This document shows, one piece after another, positions 25,524 through 33,437 of a DNA stretch of 64,000 nt. Below the pieces are notes generated by a model. That model worked only from the letters and a program-made list of their open reading frames with translations. It ran no database searches and had not been told where the DNA came from. The DNA is from Bog-950 sp046329495 (GTDB taxonomy: Bacteria; Bacteroidota; Bacteroidia; Chitinophagales; LD1). Numbering within the stretch: the stretch's first letter is position 1; the number at the start of each line of letters is the position of its first letter. The DNA is taken from contig JAXLUO010000003.1 of NCBI GenBank assembly GCA_046329495.1, forward strand, positions 124,001 through 188,000. The letters are read 5' to 3'. The position numbers were made by a program, and so were the translations under genes.

Positions 25524-26902
25524 GCTAGCATTTGGTCGAGCAGGTTGCCGTATAGGTTCATAAAACCATTGCGGTAATATGAAATGCGCGATTCAAAATC
25601 TGCAGGCAGTTTAGCTTTGCCTTGCTTGAACCGGATTACGGCCTTAAGCATATTGAAGAAGCCATCGTATTCCACCGTCATTGGGTTGTCCTTACGGGCT
25701 ACAAGAAATTTTTTATTCGCGTTTAGCAGCCGGGCAGCGGTTTCCCATTCCCCGGTTAGTGCAAAATAGCAGTTGTGCACTACCCGGTTTAAGATATCAT
25801 TCAGCAAATCAGTATCAGCACGGGGCAATTGCATGGTAAGCGTAAGCATCTCCCAGGCCTCATCAAACTTCTTTTTGTTTAGGTAAACCAAGGCCAGATT
25901 GCGCGCTAAATTCAATTGCATGCCTTTATCCTCTTCGCGTCCCAGGATGTATTTTAATCTTTCCAATACCTCTTCGGCTTCATTAAGCTCCTTATTAATC
26001 AAAGCAATTACACCGTACATAATGATGTGGTAACGGTTGTTGCTTAATGATTTAGGCCAGCGTTTAAACACATCGCGATAGGTGAGGAGCGCATCAGCAA
26101 AGCGGTTACAATGGGTATAAGCTTTAGCCATTTTGGTGGTGGCGTAAATGCGCATATTCTCTGGTACAGCGTCGCCCGCTAATTCCATTTCATCCAATGC
26201 GTTCTGATTGCTTAGGAGCAAATTGTTATCGTCGTGTGAATAGAAGTCGTAATAGCTTGCTTTGCACAACCAGAACTGAAAATTGGCGCGGTGTAATTGT
26301 TTCCCCGCCAGTCGATCCTCCCAATAAGCTATTTCACTTTTATAGGTTGGCTCAAAGGCCGGTCCGCCACCGGTTACCGCATGATAAAAAATGCGTGTAA
26401 GCAGGCACATTAAATACACTTCTGCCTCATCTTCTAAAGTTGCTGTGGGGAGTGATTGGAGATAGCGTTTGGCATACAACATTAACTTCTCTTCGTCGTA
26501 AGCATCCGTTCCCACCCGGCGCAGAACGAACAATACCTTACGGTAAAAGTCGCTCATATCAGGCAGCGGCTTTTTCTTTAGCAGTTGGCGCTCGGTAATT
26601 TTTATTTCATGAAACAGGAGATCCATGAGGTTGCGGTCGCAGAACAGGTTAAAGGCCGAGGCAATATCGGTACCGCAAAGGTGCGTGATGCTTTTTTCGA
26701 GTAATACGGAATTGATCTTATCGTAATGCGAAGCGGAAAGATGTAACAACTTCAGGCTATTCTTGTCAACATTGCCTTTAGTAAGGCGGTGTTTAACCAA
26801 ATGTGTTAAAACTTCGTCCTCACGCCCAGTTAAGGGCATGCTATTAAGTTTCGCTATTTCCTCCTCGGTAAGCGCCCGAATAAAGTCCAGTAAAAAACTC
26901 AT
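25520..26902 (-). CDS. Helical-repeat protein of unknown function
   Basis: This 460-residue cytoplasmic protein has no signal peptide. It is rich in Leu/Ala helices, and the second half looks like degenerate TPR repeats (LARNLALVYLNKKKFDEAWEMLTLTMQL; spacing and small/large residues fit). Proteins of this size with an N-terminal region plus TPR-like helices are common in Bacteroidota and serve as scaffolds. I do not recognise the family. It is divergent from the retropepsin gene. Confidence 0.75.
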   Translation of the reverse strand: MSFLLDFIRALTEEEIAKLNSMPLTGREDEVLTHLVKHRLTKGNVDKNSLKLLHLSASHYDKINSVLLEKSITHLCGTDIASAFNLFCDRNLMDLLFHEIKITERQLLKKKPLPDMSDFYRKVLFVLRRVGTDAYDEEKLMLYAKRYLQSLPTATLEDEAEVYLMCLLTRIFYHAVTGGGPAFEPTYKSEIAYWEDRLAGKQLHRANFQFWLCKASYYDFYSHDDNNLLLSNQNALDEMELAGDAVPENMRIYATTKMAKAYTHCNRFADALLTYRDVFKRWPKSLSNNRYHIIMYGVIALINKELNEAEEVLERLKYILGREEDKGMQLNLARNLALVYLNKKKFDEAWEMLTLTMQLPRADTDLLNDILNRVVHNCYFALTGEWETAARLLNANKKFLVARKDNPMTVEYDGFFNMLKAVIRFKQGKAKLPADFESRISYYRNGFMNLYGNLLDQMLA

Positions 26903-26985
26903 ATGCCAGCCAAAAATCTACCACGCTAAATTAATGCGCTCAGGCACTAATCTTTTGCCTGTTTTCCATAGGGTGTTTGTAACAG

Positions 26986-27016
26986 CTTGTTAATATGCAT
27001 TGTACTTCTATATTTG
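26986..27016 (+). promoter_or_regulatory. Promoter with very short or no leader (CTTG-N19-TATATTTG)
   Basis: The -33 CTTG (26986) and the -7 TATATTTG (27009-27016) are 19 bases apart. The chosen ATG begins 7 bases after the -7 box, so the mRNA would start at or next to the start codon. The alternative ATG at 27038 would leave a leader of about 15 to 20 bases. Confidence 0.62.
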
Positions 27017-27022
27017 AGGCCC

Positions 27023-27457
27023 ATGGCCACCAAACAAATGAAAGTGAGAATGCTATTAACCGAGCTTGACGGCGGCGGTTATCACCTGTTTTTAAGTATA
27101 AAAGTTAACGGCAAACGTGCCCGTTTTTTAATTGATACCGGCGCGTCGAAGTCGGTTATTGATAAAGGTTTTTATGAAAAGTACCTGGCTAATAAAAAGG
27201 CCCTTAAAACCATTAAGCGCGAAACGGCGGGTTTGCACAGCTCTGTTCCCGAGTCGCATTTTGGCACCATCAAGGAATTAGAGATCGGAAAACTGAAAGT
27301 GAAAAATTATGCCGTAGCGGCGGTAGACCTTAGCCACGTAAATGCTACTTATGCCAAGCTTAAAAAACCAAAAATACAGGGCATATTGGGCAGCGATCTC
27401 ATGCTAAAACATAAAATGATTTTGGATTATGGAACCGGCACTTTATACATTCCGTAG
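27023..27457 (+). CDS. Retropepsin-like aspartic protease
   Basis: The 144 residues form a single clan AA domain with the catalytic motif IDTGAS (Asp38), a hydrophobic flap region and the ILGSDLMLKHKMILDYGTGTLYIP C-terminal signature. It would be active as a dimer, like retroviral proteases. Bacterial single-domain relatives are widespread and mostly uncharacterised, and the substrate is unknown. There is no signal peptide. The start at 27023 or 27038 both keep the domain. Confidence 0.87.
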   Translation: MATKQMKVRMLLTELDGGGYHLFLSIKVNGKRARFLIDTGASKSVIDKGFYEKYLANKKALKTIKRETAGLHSSVPESHFGTIKELEIGKLKVKNYAVAAVDLSHVNATYAKLKKPKIQGILGSDLMLKHKMILDYGTGTLYIP

Positions 27458-27479
27458 CTATCATCTACTCTATAAAAGC

Positions 27480-27512
27480 AAAACGCCCACAATGATTATT
27501 GCGGGCGTTTTT
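27480..27512. terminator. Bidirectional terminator
   Basis: AAAACGCCC pairs with GGGCGTTTT (inner ATTG/CAAT pair too), T-rich on both strands. It serves the retropepsin gene and the convergent HMA gene. Confidence 0.85.
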
Positions 27513-27533
27513 ATGTTAGCTGTGAGGCGTAGA

Positions 27534-27899
27534 CTATTCATGATCACCTTCCATAGGACGCTGGCAACAATTGGGCAGCTTATTAAAGGCAGCTTCGTCT
27601 TTTTTTACATCATCTGCATCGTAGCCTGTTTTTGCGATCACCTGGCGTATTTGATCGGCCGTAATCTTTGATGGATCGTATTTAACTTTTACTTTTTTGT
27701 TGTTTACGTTCAATACGGCTTCTTCTATGCCAACGGTGGCTTTCAATACTTTTTCAATCCGGTTTTTGCACGAACCGCAGATAGCAGAAGTTTTAATGGT
27801 TACTGTTTCTGACTTTGGTTTGGCTTCGGCTTTAATAGCAACAGCAAGCAGCCCAATTAGTAAAAAGGCGGAGAGAAAAGATTTTACTACAACTTTCAT
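27534..27899 (-). CDS. Secreted heavy-metal-associated (HMA) domain protein
   Basis: The 121-residue protein has a signal peptide and an HMA domain (about 32-95) with the metal site CGSC at Cys41/Cys44. A second cysteine pair, NCCQRP, lies near the C-terminus. The fold and the DPSKITADQIRQVI stretch are typical of MerP/CopZ-like proteins, but the protein is periplasmic. It is the last gene of a minus-strand group with a TonB receptor and a His/Met-rich outer-membrane protein. The cluster probably handles copper or a similar soft metal, which is inferred. Confidence 0.88.
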   Translation of the reverse strand: MKVVVKSFLSAFLLIGLLAVAIKAEAKPKSETVTIKTSAICGSCKNRIEKVLKATVGIEEAVLNVNNKKVKVKYDPSKITADQIRQVIAKTGYDADDVKKDEAAFNKLPNCCQRPMEGDHE

Positions 27900-27965
27900 G
27901 ATTCGGAAATTTGGTTAAAAATAATGGTTTGATTGTTTTTGTCCTTTTGGGTAAAGCAGGTTAAC

Positions 27966-29351
27966 TTAATTTATATGCTTATCGTGGTGTTGCATAATCA
28001 TTTGTGCAGGGTTTATGCGGAAGTAAATTTCGTACGACAAGGGCAGGCTTCCGTAGGTGGTTGTTAAGGACGCCGGAACAAAGAATCCGCTTATTTGTGC
28101 ACCCAGGCTTGCGTCCAGATTGGCCATAGAAAAGAATTTATAGTCGCTGCCCAAGGTCAACGCCTGCAGGTTAAATTTGGAAATGGTAGTGGGCAGGTCT
28201 AATTCATGGGCTGATTTCTGTACAAATTCATACCGCGCATAAATATCAAATCGCTCTACCAGGTAGTTGGCTTCCAACAAGGCAGCATGGTCATTTTTAT
28301 GTAAGGCTGTATTTAGGCCATAAACGGCCGTTATGGCTACAAAACTTTGCCCTCGAAATTTTTTGGTAAAGCTGGCGGAAGCTGTAGTGCGCATAATATT
28401 TACCTCCGGTTCCAGCGCTTCAGGCGAATGAATAAACCCCTGCGAAAACTGAAGCGCCAGTGTTGGGTGCGGATTAACGTTTATACGGTACGAATAACTA
28501 TCAAATCTTGGTTTGTCGAAATCAAAGCGCTGCTCGTTGGGTTCGCGACCGGTAAAAATGGAACCTTCCGCTTTTATTATTTTGTAACGTAAGCCTAAAG
28601 TAGCAACACCAAATGTAATGTGCGTGGCATCCATCCAATGGTGCCCCAAAGGGGCATCGGGATTGGATATAGCCGAAGCACGGTGCATAAAGGTGGTAGG
28701 CCCAAGGGCTGGTTCGCCGGGTAAACCAAAGTAAGCGGTAAGATCAATGTCTTTTGTAAAACGCTGAGTGTATGCAATAGAAAGTTCAGCAAATAAATCG
28801 TGCGGGTGTTGCCGGTCTACCAGCGGTTTATCTTTCCAGGATTCGCCCGTTTGCAAAAGCAGAGGATAACCGTTGCCATCCATGGTTAACCTGTCAACGG
28901 AAAACATACCATTTAAAGTTAGCAGTCCGTTTTTTGCGATCGGTGTAGAAGCCATAAGCATACCCATATTGGGTGCGTCAATTTGCGAAGCATGGCCGCG
29001 TTTATTTTTATTATTCACGTTTTGCGAATTGTAACGCATGAATAACATCCCGTGCAGCATTAAGGTCCATTTGCGGACCTGTATGGCATACATATACATC
29101 GGGCTTTCGTCCGGTTGCCAGGAAGTTCCCGATCCATTGCGGCTCATAGGCAGGCTTAGTGAATAAGCGCTGTGCATGCCTACTTTCCCTGTATCTGCCA
29201 TATCTTGCGATAAGGAGGTGCTATGGGAATGTTCCATGTGCATGTGAGCCGGCATGCTGTCCATTGGCATTTGCATTTCATCCATGTGATGCTGCTGGGC
29301 AGCTAAGGCCTGATAAGCCAGCCATCCTGCTATAACAAGTAGGGCTTTCAT
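27966..29351 (-). CDS. Outer-membrane beta-barrel protein with His/Met-rich N-terminus
   Basis: The 461 residues start at the ATG at 29351 (MKALLVIAGWLAYQALA). Residues 22-50 are rich in His and Met (QQHHMDEMQMPMDSMPAHMHMEHSH), a typical soft-metal binding segment. The rest is a beta-barrel of porin or phosphate-selective type with many alternate aromatic strands. It follows the TonB receptor by 26 bases and precedes the HMA gene, so they likely share a transcript. Metal specificity is not known; copper is the first guess from the Met/His motif. Confidence 0.82.
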   Translation of the reverse strand: MKALLVIAGWLAYQALAAQQHHMDEMQMPMDSMPAHMHMEHSHSTSLSQDMADTGKVGMHSAYSLSLPMSRNGSGTSWQPDESPMYMYAIQVRKWTLMLHGMLFMRYNSQNVNNKNKRGHASQIDAPNMGMLMASTPIAKNGLLTLNGMFSVDRLTMDGNGYPLLLQTGESWKDKPLVDRQHPHDLFAELSIAYTQRFTKDIDLTAYFGLPGEPALGPTTFMHRASAISNPDAPLGHHWMDATHITFGVATLGLRYKIIKAEGSIFTGREPNEQRFDFDKPRFDSYSYRINVNPHPTLALQFSQGFIHSPEALEPEVNIMRTTASASFTKKFRGQSFVAITAVYGLNTALHKNDHAALLEANYLVERFDIYARYEFVQKSAHELDLPTTISKFNLQALTLGSDYKFFSMANLDASLGAQISGFFVPASLTTTYGSLPLSYEIYFRINPAQMIMQHHDKHIN

Positions 29352-29377
29352 AATTATCAGTTTAAAAAAATGTTCCC

Positions 29378-31570
29378 TTACAAAAGGGTAAATCTGAACC
29401 CTGCAAAGGCCATAGCCCCGCGTAACGGCCCCCAAACCAGCGAGGCATCGAATTGATTGCTGAAAGGTGTATCACCGGCTATTATGGGATTCTTTTGAAT
29501 AAAGTTGATCAGGTTTTCGCCACCGGCATAAATCTCCCAGCGTTTCCAGCTAAAAGTTATTTGTGCATTTAACTGCAACCAATCCTTTGATTGCAATGGC
29601 CGTTGATTAGTTACATCATTTATGGCTGTGCTTGGTATACGTGTTTTACCATACCAATTTAAACTGCTGTTAAAGCGCCAATGTTTGTTGCGTGTTGTAT
29701 ATTGCAAAGAAACCAGGCCCCGGTGTTGTGGCCTAAGCGGATAAATCTTTCGGCCTTCTTTGTAATCGGTTTTATTCTGCTCGAATTTGTAAGCGAGCTT
29801 TACTTCGAAACGCTTTACCGGTTCGTAACTGATCTCAGCCTGCAATGCATTGGCAAACGATTTCCCGGACAGGTTATAGAACTGCAATTGGCGAGTATTT
29901 TCCATATCGGCAACTACCTGGTGTGTAAAGTCGGTGCGGTAATAGTCAACGCTAATGCTGCCTTCGCGGAAATTGAGGAAGAACTTATAGGTTAAACTGG
30001 CACCATAGTTCCATGCTTCTTCGTATTGCAGATCAGGGGCTACTACAAGCTCGCGGTTATTGGCCAACCAACCAAAATTTTCAGCAAAGATGGTTGGCAC
30101 GCGGTAGCCTCGTCCTGCGCTTAAGCGTAAGCTGAAGTCATAAAGAATTTTCCATTTCAGGTTAAACCGTGGGGTAAGGAAAGGCCCGTAAAGGTTGTGG
30201 TAATCGGCGCGAACACCGCCTACTACGGTTAGTTTTTCATCTCGTCCCCATATAAACGTTCCTTCGGCAAAGGCTCCGGGCACAACCTCTAATCGTTTGC
30301 GGTAAAGAGTATCGAATCTTTCAACCACATTATCTATCTGTGTGCTTAAGCCTGCTTTTAATAAGTTCTTTTGTCCGAACCCGTGCTGGAAGATCAGGTT
30401 TACATAACCGAAATGCTCGGTTGCATTATACATGCGCCGGCCCACGTAGCCATACTGATGATGGTAGCCATATTTGTATTGTATACCTACATAGTCGTTA
30501 TCCTTTACAACAAACCCGGTTTTTGCAAAAGCATCTACTTTGGCTGTTGTAAGGCGCAAGCCCCAATGGCTCTGGGTAAATACAGATTCAGCAGGATTAA
30601 AGGTCCGCATTCCTCCCTGCCGGTCATCGTAAGTGGCTTGCAACACTAAGGCAATCATGCCTCCTTTAGGGATTTGGTAATTAAAACGATTGAGCACATT
30701 GATGTTGCGGGTAAGCGGATTATCAATGTAATGGTCGTGGTTCATGTCCTGTTTTAGCCAGTTGAACGAGCCGTTCAAAGCCCCCAGGTAACTCCATCGC
30801 TGTTGTTTGCCCAGTTTATGTGCCGTTATAATATTGAGCTCGTTGCGTACATCCTGGTTAAGGAAAAAATTAACCAATAACCGATCGCTGTTTTGCGGTT
30901 TTTTGTATTCTACATTTATCTGTCCGGTTATGCCTTCGTAACCGTTTACCACGCTTCCGGCCCCTTTATTTACCTGGATGGAATTCATCCACGGGCCCGG
31001 TACATATAGCATACCAAAAGTGTTTCCTAAGCCACGAACCCCCGGTAAGTTCTCACTCATCATTTGTGTATAAACACCATCCAGGCCCAGCATCCGAATT
31101 TCCTTAGCTCCCGAAACGGCATCGCTATAACTCACATCTACTGTAGCACTGTTTTCAAAAGTTTCACTCAGGTTGCAACATGCATCTTTTACCAGATCGG
31201 CCTGGGTAAATGACTCAACGTTGGCTACTGAGTTATCCCTTCTGCTGCTTGATATTTCCACCTGCGAAAGCGCAACAGCACGAAGGGTTATATCTAAAGT
31301 GGTGCGGCCCTGTAACGCAATCGTATCTGCCTGATAAAATGCATCATTGATGATTAGTGTATCATGCACCAGATCTACCACTCCGAGCATAAAATGACCG
31401 CTACTATCGGAATAGGTGCCTGTGGTTGTTCCTTTTATATAAATACTTACATCAGCAGCAGGCAGTTTTTTACCGCCTTCGGTATGCCATACATGACCGT
31501 GTACTGTCTGCTGGGCTTCTGCCAACAAGCTGACGGCAACTGCTATTGCCGTTAAAAAATAATACTTCAT
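29378..31570 (-). CDS. TonB-dependent receptor with CarboxypepD-like N-domain
   Basis: The 730 residues start at the ATG at 31570 after a signal peptide. The order is a carboxypeptidase-like regulatory domain (VHGHVWHTEGGKKLPAADVSIYIKG-type start), a plug (near 110-240), then a 22-strand barrel ending in GFRFTLL. The plug holds a Cys-Cys motif in KDACCNLSETFE, which I associate with metal-linked receptors of Bacteroidota, though this is from memory and not proof. It is in line with an outer-membrane protein and an HMA protein. Likely substrate: metal or metal chelate. Confidence 0.92.
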   Translation of the reverse strand: MKYYFLTAIAVAVSLLAEAQQTVHGHVWHTEGGKKLPAADVSIYIKGTTTGTYSDSSGHFMLGVVDLVHDTLIINDAFYQADTIALQGRTTLDITLRAVALSQVEISSSRRDNSVANVESFTQADLVKDACCNLSETFENSATVDVSYSDAVSGAKEIRMLGLDGVYTQMMSENLPGVRGLGNTFGMLYVPGPWMNSIQVNKGAGSVVNGYEGITGQINVEYKKPQNSDRLLVNFFLNQDVRNELNIITAHKLGKQQRWSYLGALNGSFNWLKQDMNHDHYIDNPLTRNINVLNRFNYQIPKGGMIALVLQATYDDRQGGMRTFNPAESVFTQSHWGLRLTTAKVDAFAKTGFVVKDNDYVGIQYKYGYHHQYGYVGRRMYNATEHFGYVNLIFQHGFGQKNLLKAGLSTQIDNVVERFDTLYRKRLEVVPGAFAEGTFIWGRDEKLTVVGGVRADYHNLYGPFLTPRFNLKWKILYDFSLRLSAGRGYRVPTIFAENFGWLANNRELVVAPDLQYEEAWNYGASLTYKFFLNFREGSISVDYYRTDFTHQVVADMENTRQLQFYNLSGKSFANALQAEISYEPVKRFEVKLAYKFEQNKTDYKEGRKIYPLRPQHRGLVSLQYTTRNKHWRFNSSLNWYGKTRIPSTAINDVTNQRPLQSKDWLQLNAQITFSWKRWEIYAGGENLINFIQKNPIIAGDTPFSNQFDASLVWGPLRGAMAFAGFRFTLL

Positions 31571-31647
31571 ACCAACTTTATGAATTTCAAAATGCAATAC
31601 CACATCCCCAGGCTATTAGCTGAGGATGCATAAAGTGCGGTATGTTT

Positions 31648-32067
31648 TTAAATGCGGAATACCCCGGTAAAATCGGCAGAATACCTTGTTGGTGGTGGGG
31701 CCTGCGCCTGTTGTAAGGGTAAGGTGCATGCTACTATAACGGGTGCAAGCACAAAGGAAATGGTGGTAACAACAGCTTTGGGTGCAGTTTCGTTGTATTG
31801 AGGGGCATAAGACCCGCTTATGGCCTGTTTAATTAATGTTTGCGCTACTGCACAACAGGGCGCTTTAGAAACTGAAGAACTTTGGTGGTTGCCGTGTTTG
31901 CGGGCGCAACAGGCATGTTCGGTAGTATGGTTGCAGTTATCAGGTTGTGTGAAGCTAAACGAAAGCTGGCCTGTTTTAAGGCAGGTGCGTGCATACAACA
32001 TCTGGCCGCTATCAGCAAATAATAGCAACAGAACAGTAAGTAAACAAACAAAGCGCTTAAAAAGCAT
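31648..32067 (-). CDS. Small exported Cys/His-rich protein, HYC_CC_PP-like
   Basis: The 139 residues have a signal peptide, then Cys/His groups (RTCLKTG, DNCNHTTEHACCARKHGNHQ, KAPCCAVAQ) and a hydrophobic stretch followed by APPPTRY. The pattern of paired cysteines and a Pro-rich end is that of the HYC_CC_PP family found next to TonB receptors and metal genes in Bacteroidota. It precedes the receptor by 77 bases. A metal-binding or sensor role is inferred. Confidence 0.7.
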   Translation of the reverse strand: MLFKRFVCLLTVLLLLFADSGQMLYARTCLKTGQLSFSFTQPDNCNHTTEHACCARKHGNHQSSSVSKAPCCAVAQTLIKQAISGSYAPQYNETAPKAVVTTISFVLAPVIVACTLPLQQAQAPPPTRYSADFTGVFRI

Positions 32068-32071
32068 AACA

Positions 32072-32079
32072 CAAAGGTA
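32072..32079 (-). promoter_or_regulatory. Candidate -7 box of the metal cluster (TACCTTTG, minus strand)
   Basis: It reads TACCTTTG on the minus strand, a perfect TAnnTTTG match only 4 bases before the ATG of the HYC-like gene. If used, the mRNA would be leaderless. Confidence 0.5.
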
Positions 32080-32168
32080 ATTTATTGCGATAAATACATT
32101 TGGGCTTGTCTTTTTTTAACGGAAATCGGACTTCTAACTCAGGTTTTATTCACTCTCAACTAAATGTA

Positions 32169-32176
32169 TACTTTTG
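32169..32176 (+). promoter_or_regulatory. Candidate -7 box (TACTTTTG)
   Basis: A perfect TAnnTTTG box 7 bases before the ATG at 32184, again implying a leaderless or near-leaderless transcript. Confidence 0.5.
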
Positions 32177-32183
32177 CCCCCGC

Positions 32184-33215
32184 ATGAAAGCAAAACACTT
32201 TCTTTTCCTGTTTCTGTTGCTGGGCCTGGGTGCCTGCGAAAAGGATTTTGATATTACTGCCGATTACCGTGAGATACCTGTGGTGTATGCCCTTTTAAAT
32301 GCTAATGAAACCACGCACTATGTGCGCATACAGAAAGGTTATCTAATTGATGGCAACGCTTATGCCGGAGCAGCCAGTCCCGATTCGATCTATTACAGCG
32401 ATAGTTTGTTTGTGCAAATTAAAACATTGCCAAACGGCGCTACCTATACCCTTGAAAAGGTTGATGGCAACCTGATTGGCCTGCCTAAAGACCCCGGTAG
32501 CTTCTCTAACCAGCCAAACATTTTGTATCGCTTTAATGCTAATCTGGATCCTACAAGGAGTTATCAGCTGGTAGTAAAAAATACCAGCAACGGCAAGGAA
32601 TTTAGTGCCACAACCACGCTTGTAAATGGCTTTACGGTTATTACCCCATATAGCGGGCAAAAACTACCGCTACTAACTACTAATCCTCCAAAGCTAACCT
32701 TCTATACCGCGCAGAATGCGGGGGTATATGATATGCGTGTTCGTTTTCCCTATAAGGAATACGATGGCTCTACAAATGCCTTATTAAAGGATACGTTTGA
32801 GGATGTATACCTGCTACGTTCGTCGCTAATTGATTTTGGTGGTGTTCCTTCGCAACAGATTATCGAGTTCAATGCTATCTATCTCATGAACTCGTTACAA
32901 CATCATTTAACCAAGTCAAGCACTATTTACCGGATGTATAATCAGCAGAAGGGGCTGACCTTTTTTTATGCCGCCGGTGGTGATGAGTTAGCTAAGTTTA
33001 CCAACTCGCAATTGGCTCAGGCTAACAGTTTAGCCAGTAACGAAGCTCTGCCCCCATATACCAATGTTAGCGGGGGGTATGGTATCTTTAGCAGTCGCAT
33101 TTACCAACAGGTGGATAGCGTGCTTCTGAATAATGATGCCATTGATAGTTTGGCTTGTAGTCCACTTATGAGCGGCTTGCGCTTTAAGGGGGCGCACAAC
33201 CAGATTTGCGAATAA
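32184..33215 (+). CDS. Lipoprotein of unknown function (DUF4249-like)
   Basis: The 343 residues start at the ATG at 32184, with a lipobox (LLLGLGAC, Cys18). The body is beta-rich with the pattern IPVVYALLNANETTHYVRIQKGYL near the start and repeated Ig-like strands. This resembles DUF4249-type surface lipoproteins of Bacteroidota but the match is weak. I reject the longer frame starting at 32100 because its extra residues precede the lipoprotein signal. It lies alone upstream of dnaK. Confidence 0.72.
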   Translation: MKAKHFLFLFLLLGLGACEKDFDITADYREIPVVYALLNANETTHYVRIQKGYLIDGNAYAGAASPDSIYYSDSLFVQIKTLPNGATYTLEKVDGNLIGLPKDPGSFSNQPNILYRFNANLDPTRSYQLVVKNTSNGKEFSATTTLVNGFTVITPYSGQKLPLLTTNPPKLTFYTAQNAGVYDMRVRFPYKEYDGSTNALLKDTFEDVYLLRSSLIDFGGVPSQQIIEFNAIYLMNSLQHHLTKSSTIYRMYNQQKGLTFFYAAGGDELAKFTNSQLAQANSLASNEALPPYTNVSGGYGIFSSRIYQQVDSVLLNNDAIDSLACSPLMSGLRFKGAHNQICE

Positions 33216-33437
33216 TTACACTTCGACCCCGGTTTTTTAACCATCTCCAAGGGACTTTTCAAGGCATGGCAGGCCTTATGACAAATTGGCGGCGCTGAAA
33301 ATCAGTCATTTAGGCTTTTAACAAAAGCTTTTTGACCGAAATTAAATCCTTATTGTGTCATTTTTGCCCGCCCAAGCCTAAAACGCGGCACTGGCACGCC
33401 GATTGATTTATTGGTGCAGACCAAATAAAACTAGATC

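Noticed and set aside
33216..33437. Heat-shock operator (CIRCE) upstream of dnaK
   Set aside because: No TTAGCACTC-N9-GAGTGCTAA inverted repeat is present, and the nearest -7 candidate (CATTTTTG at 33359) is imperfect and badly spaced.
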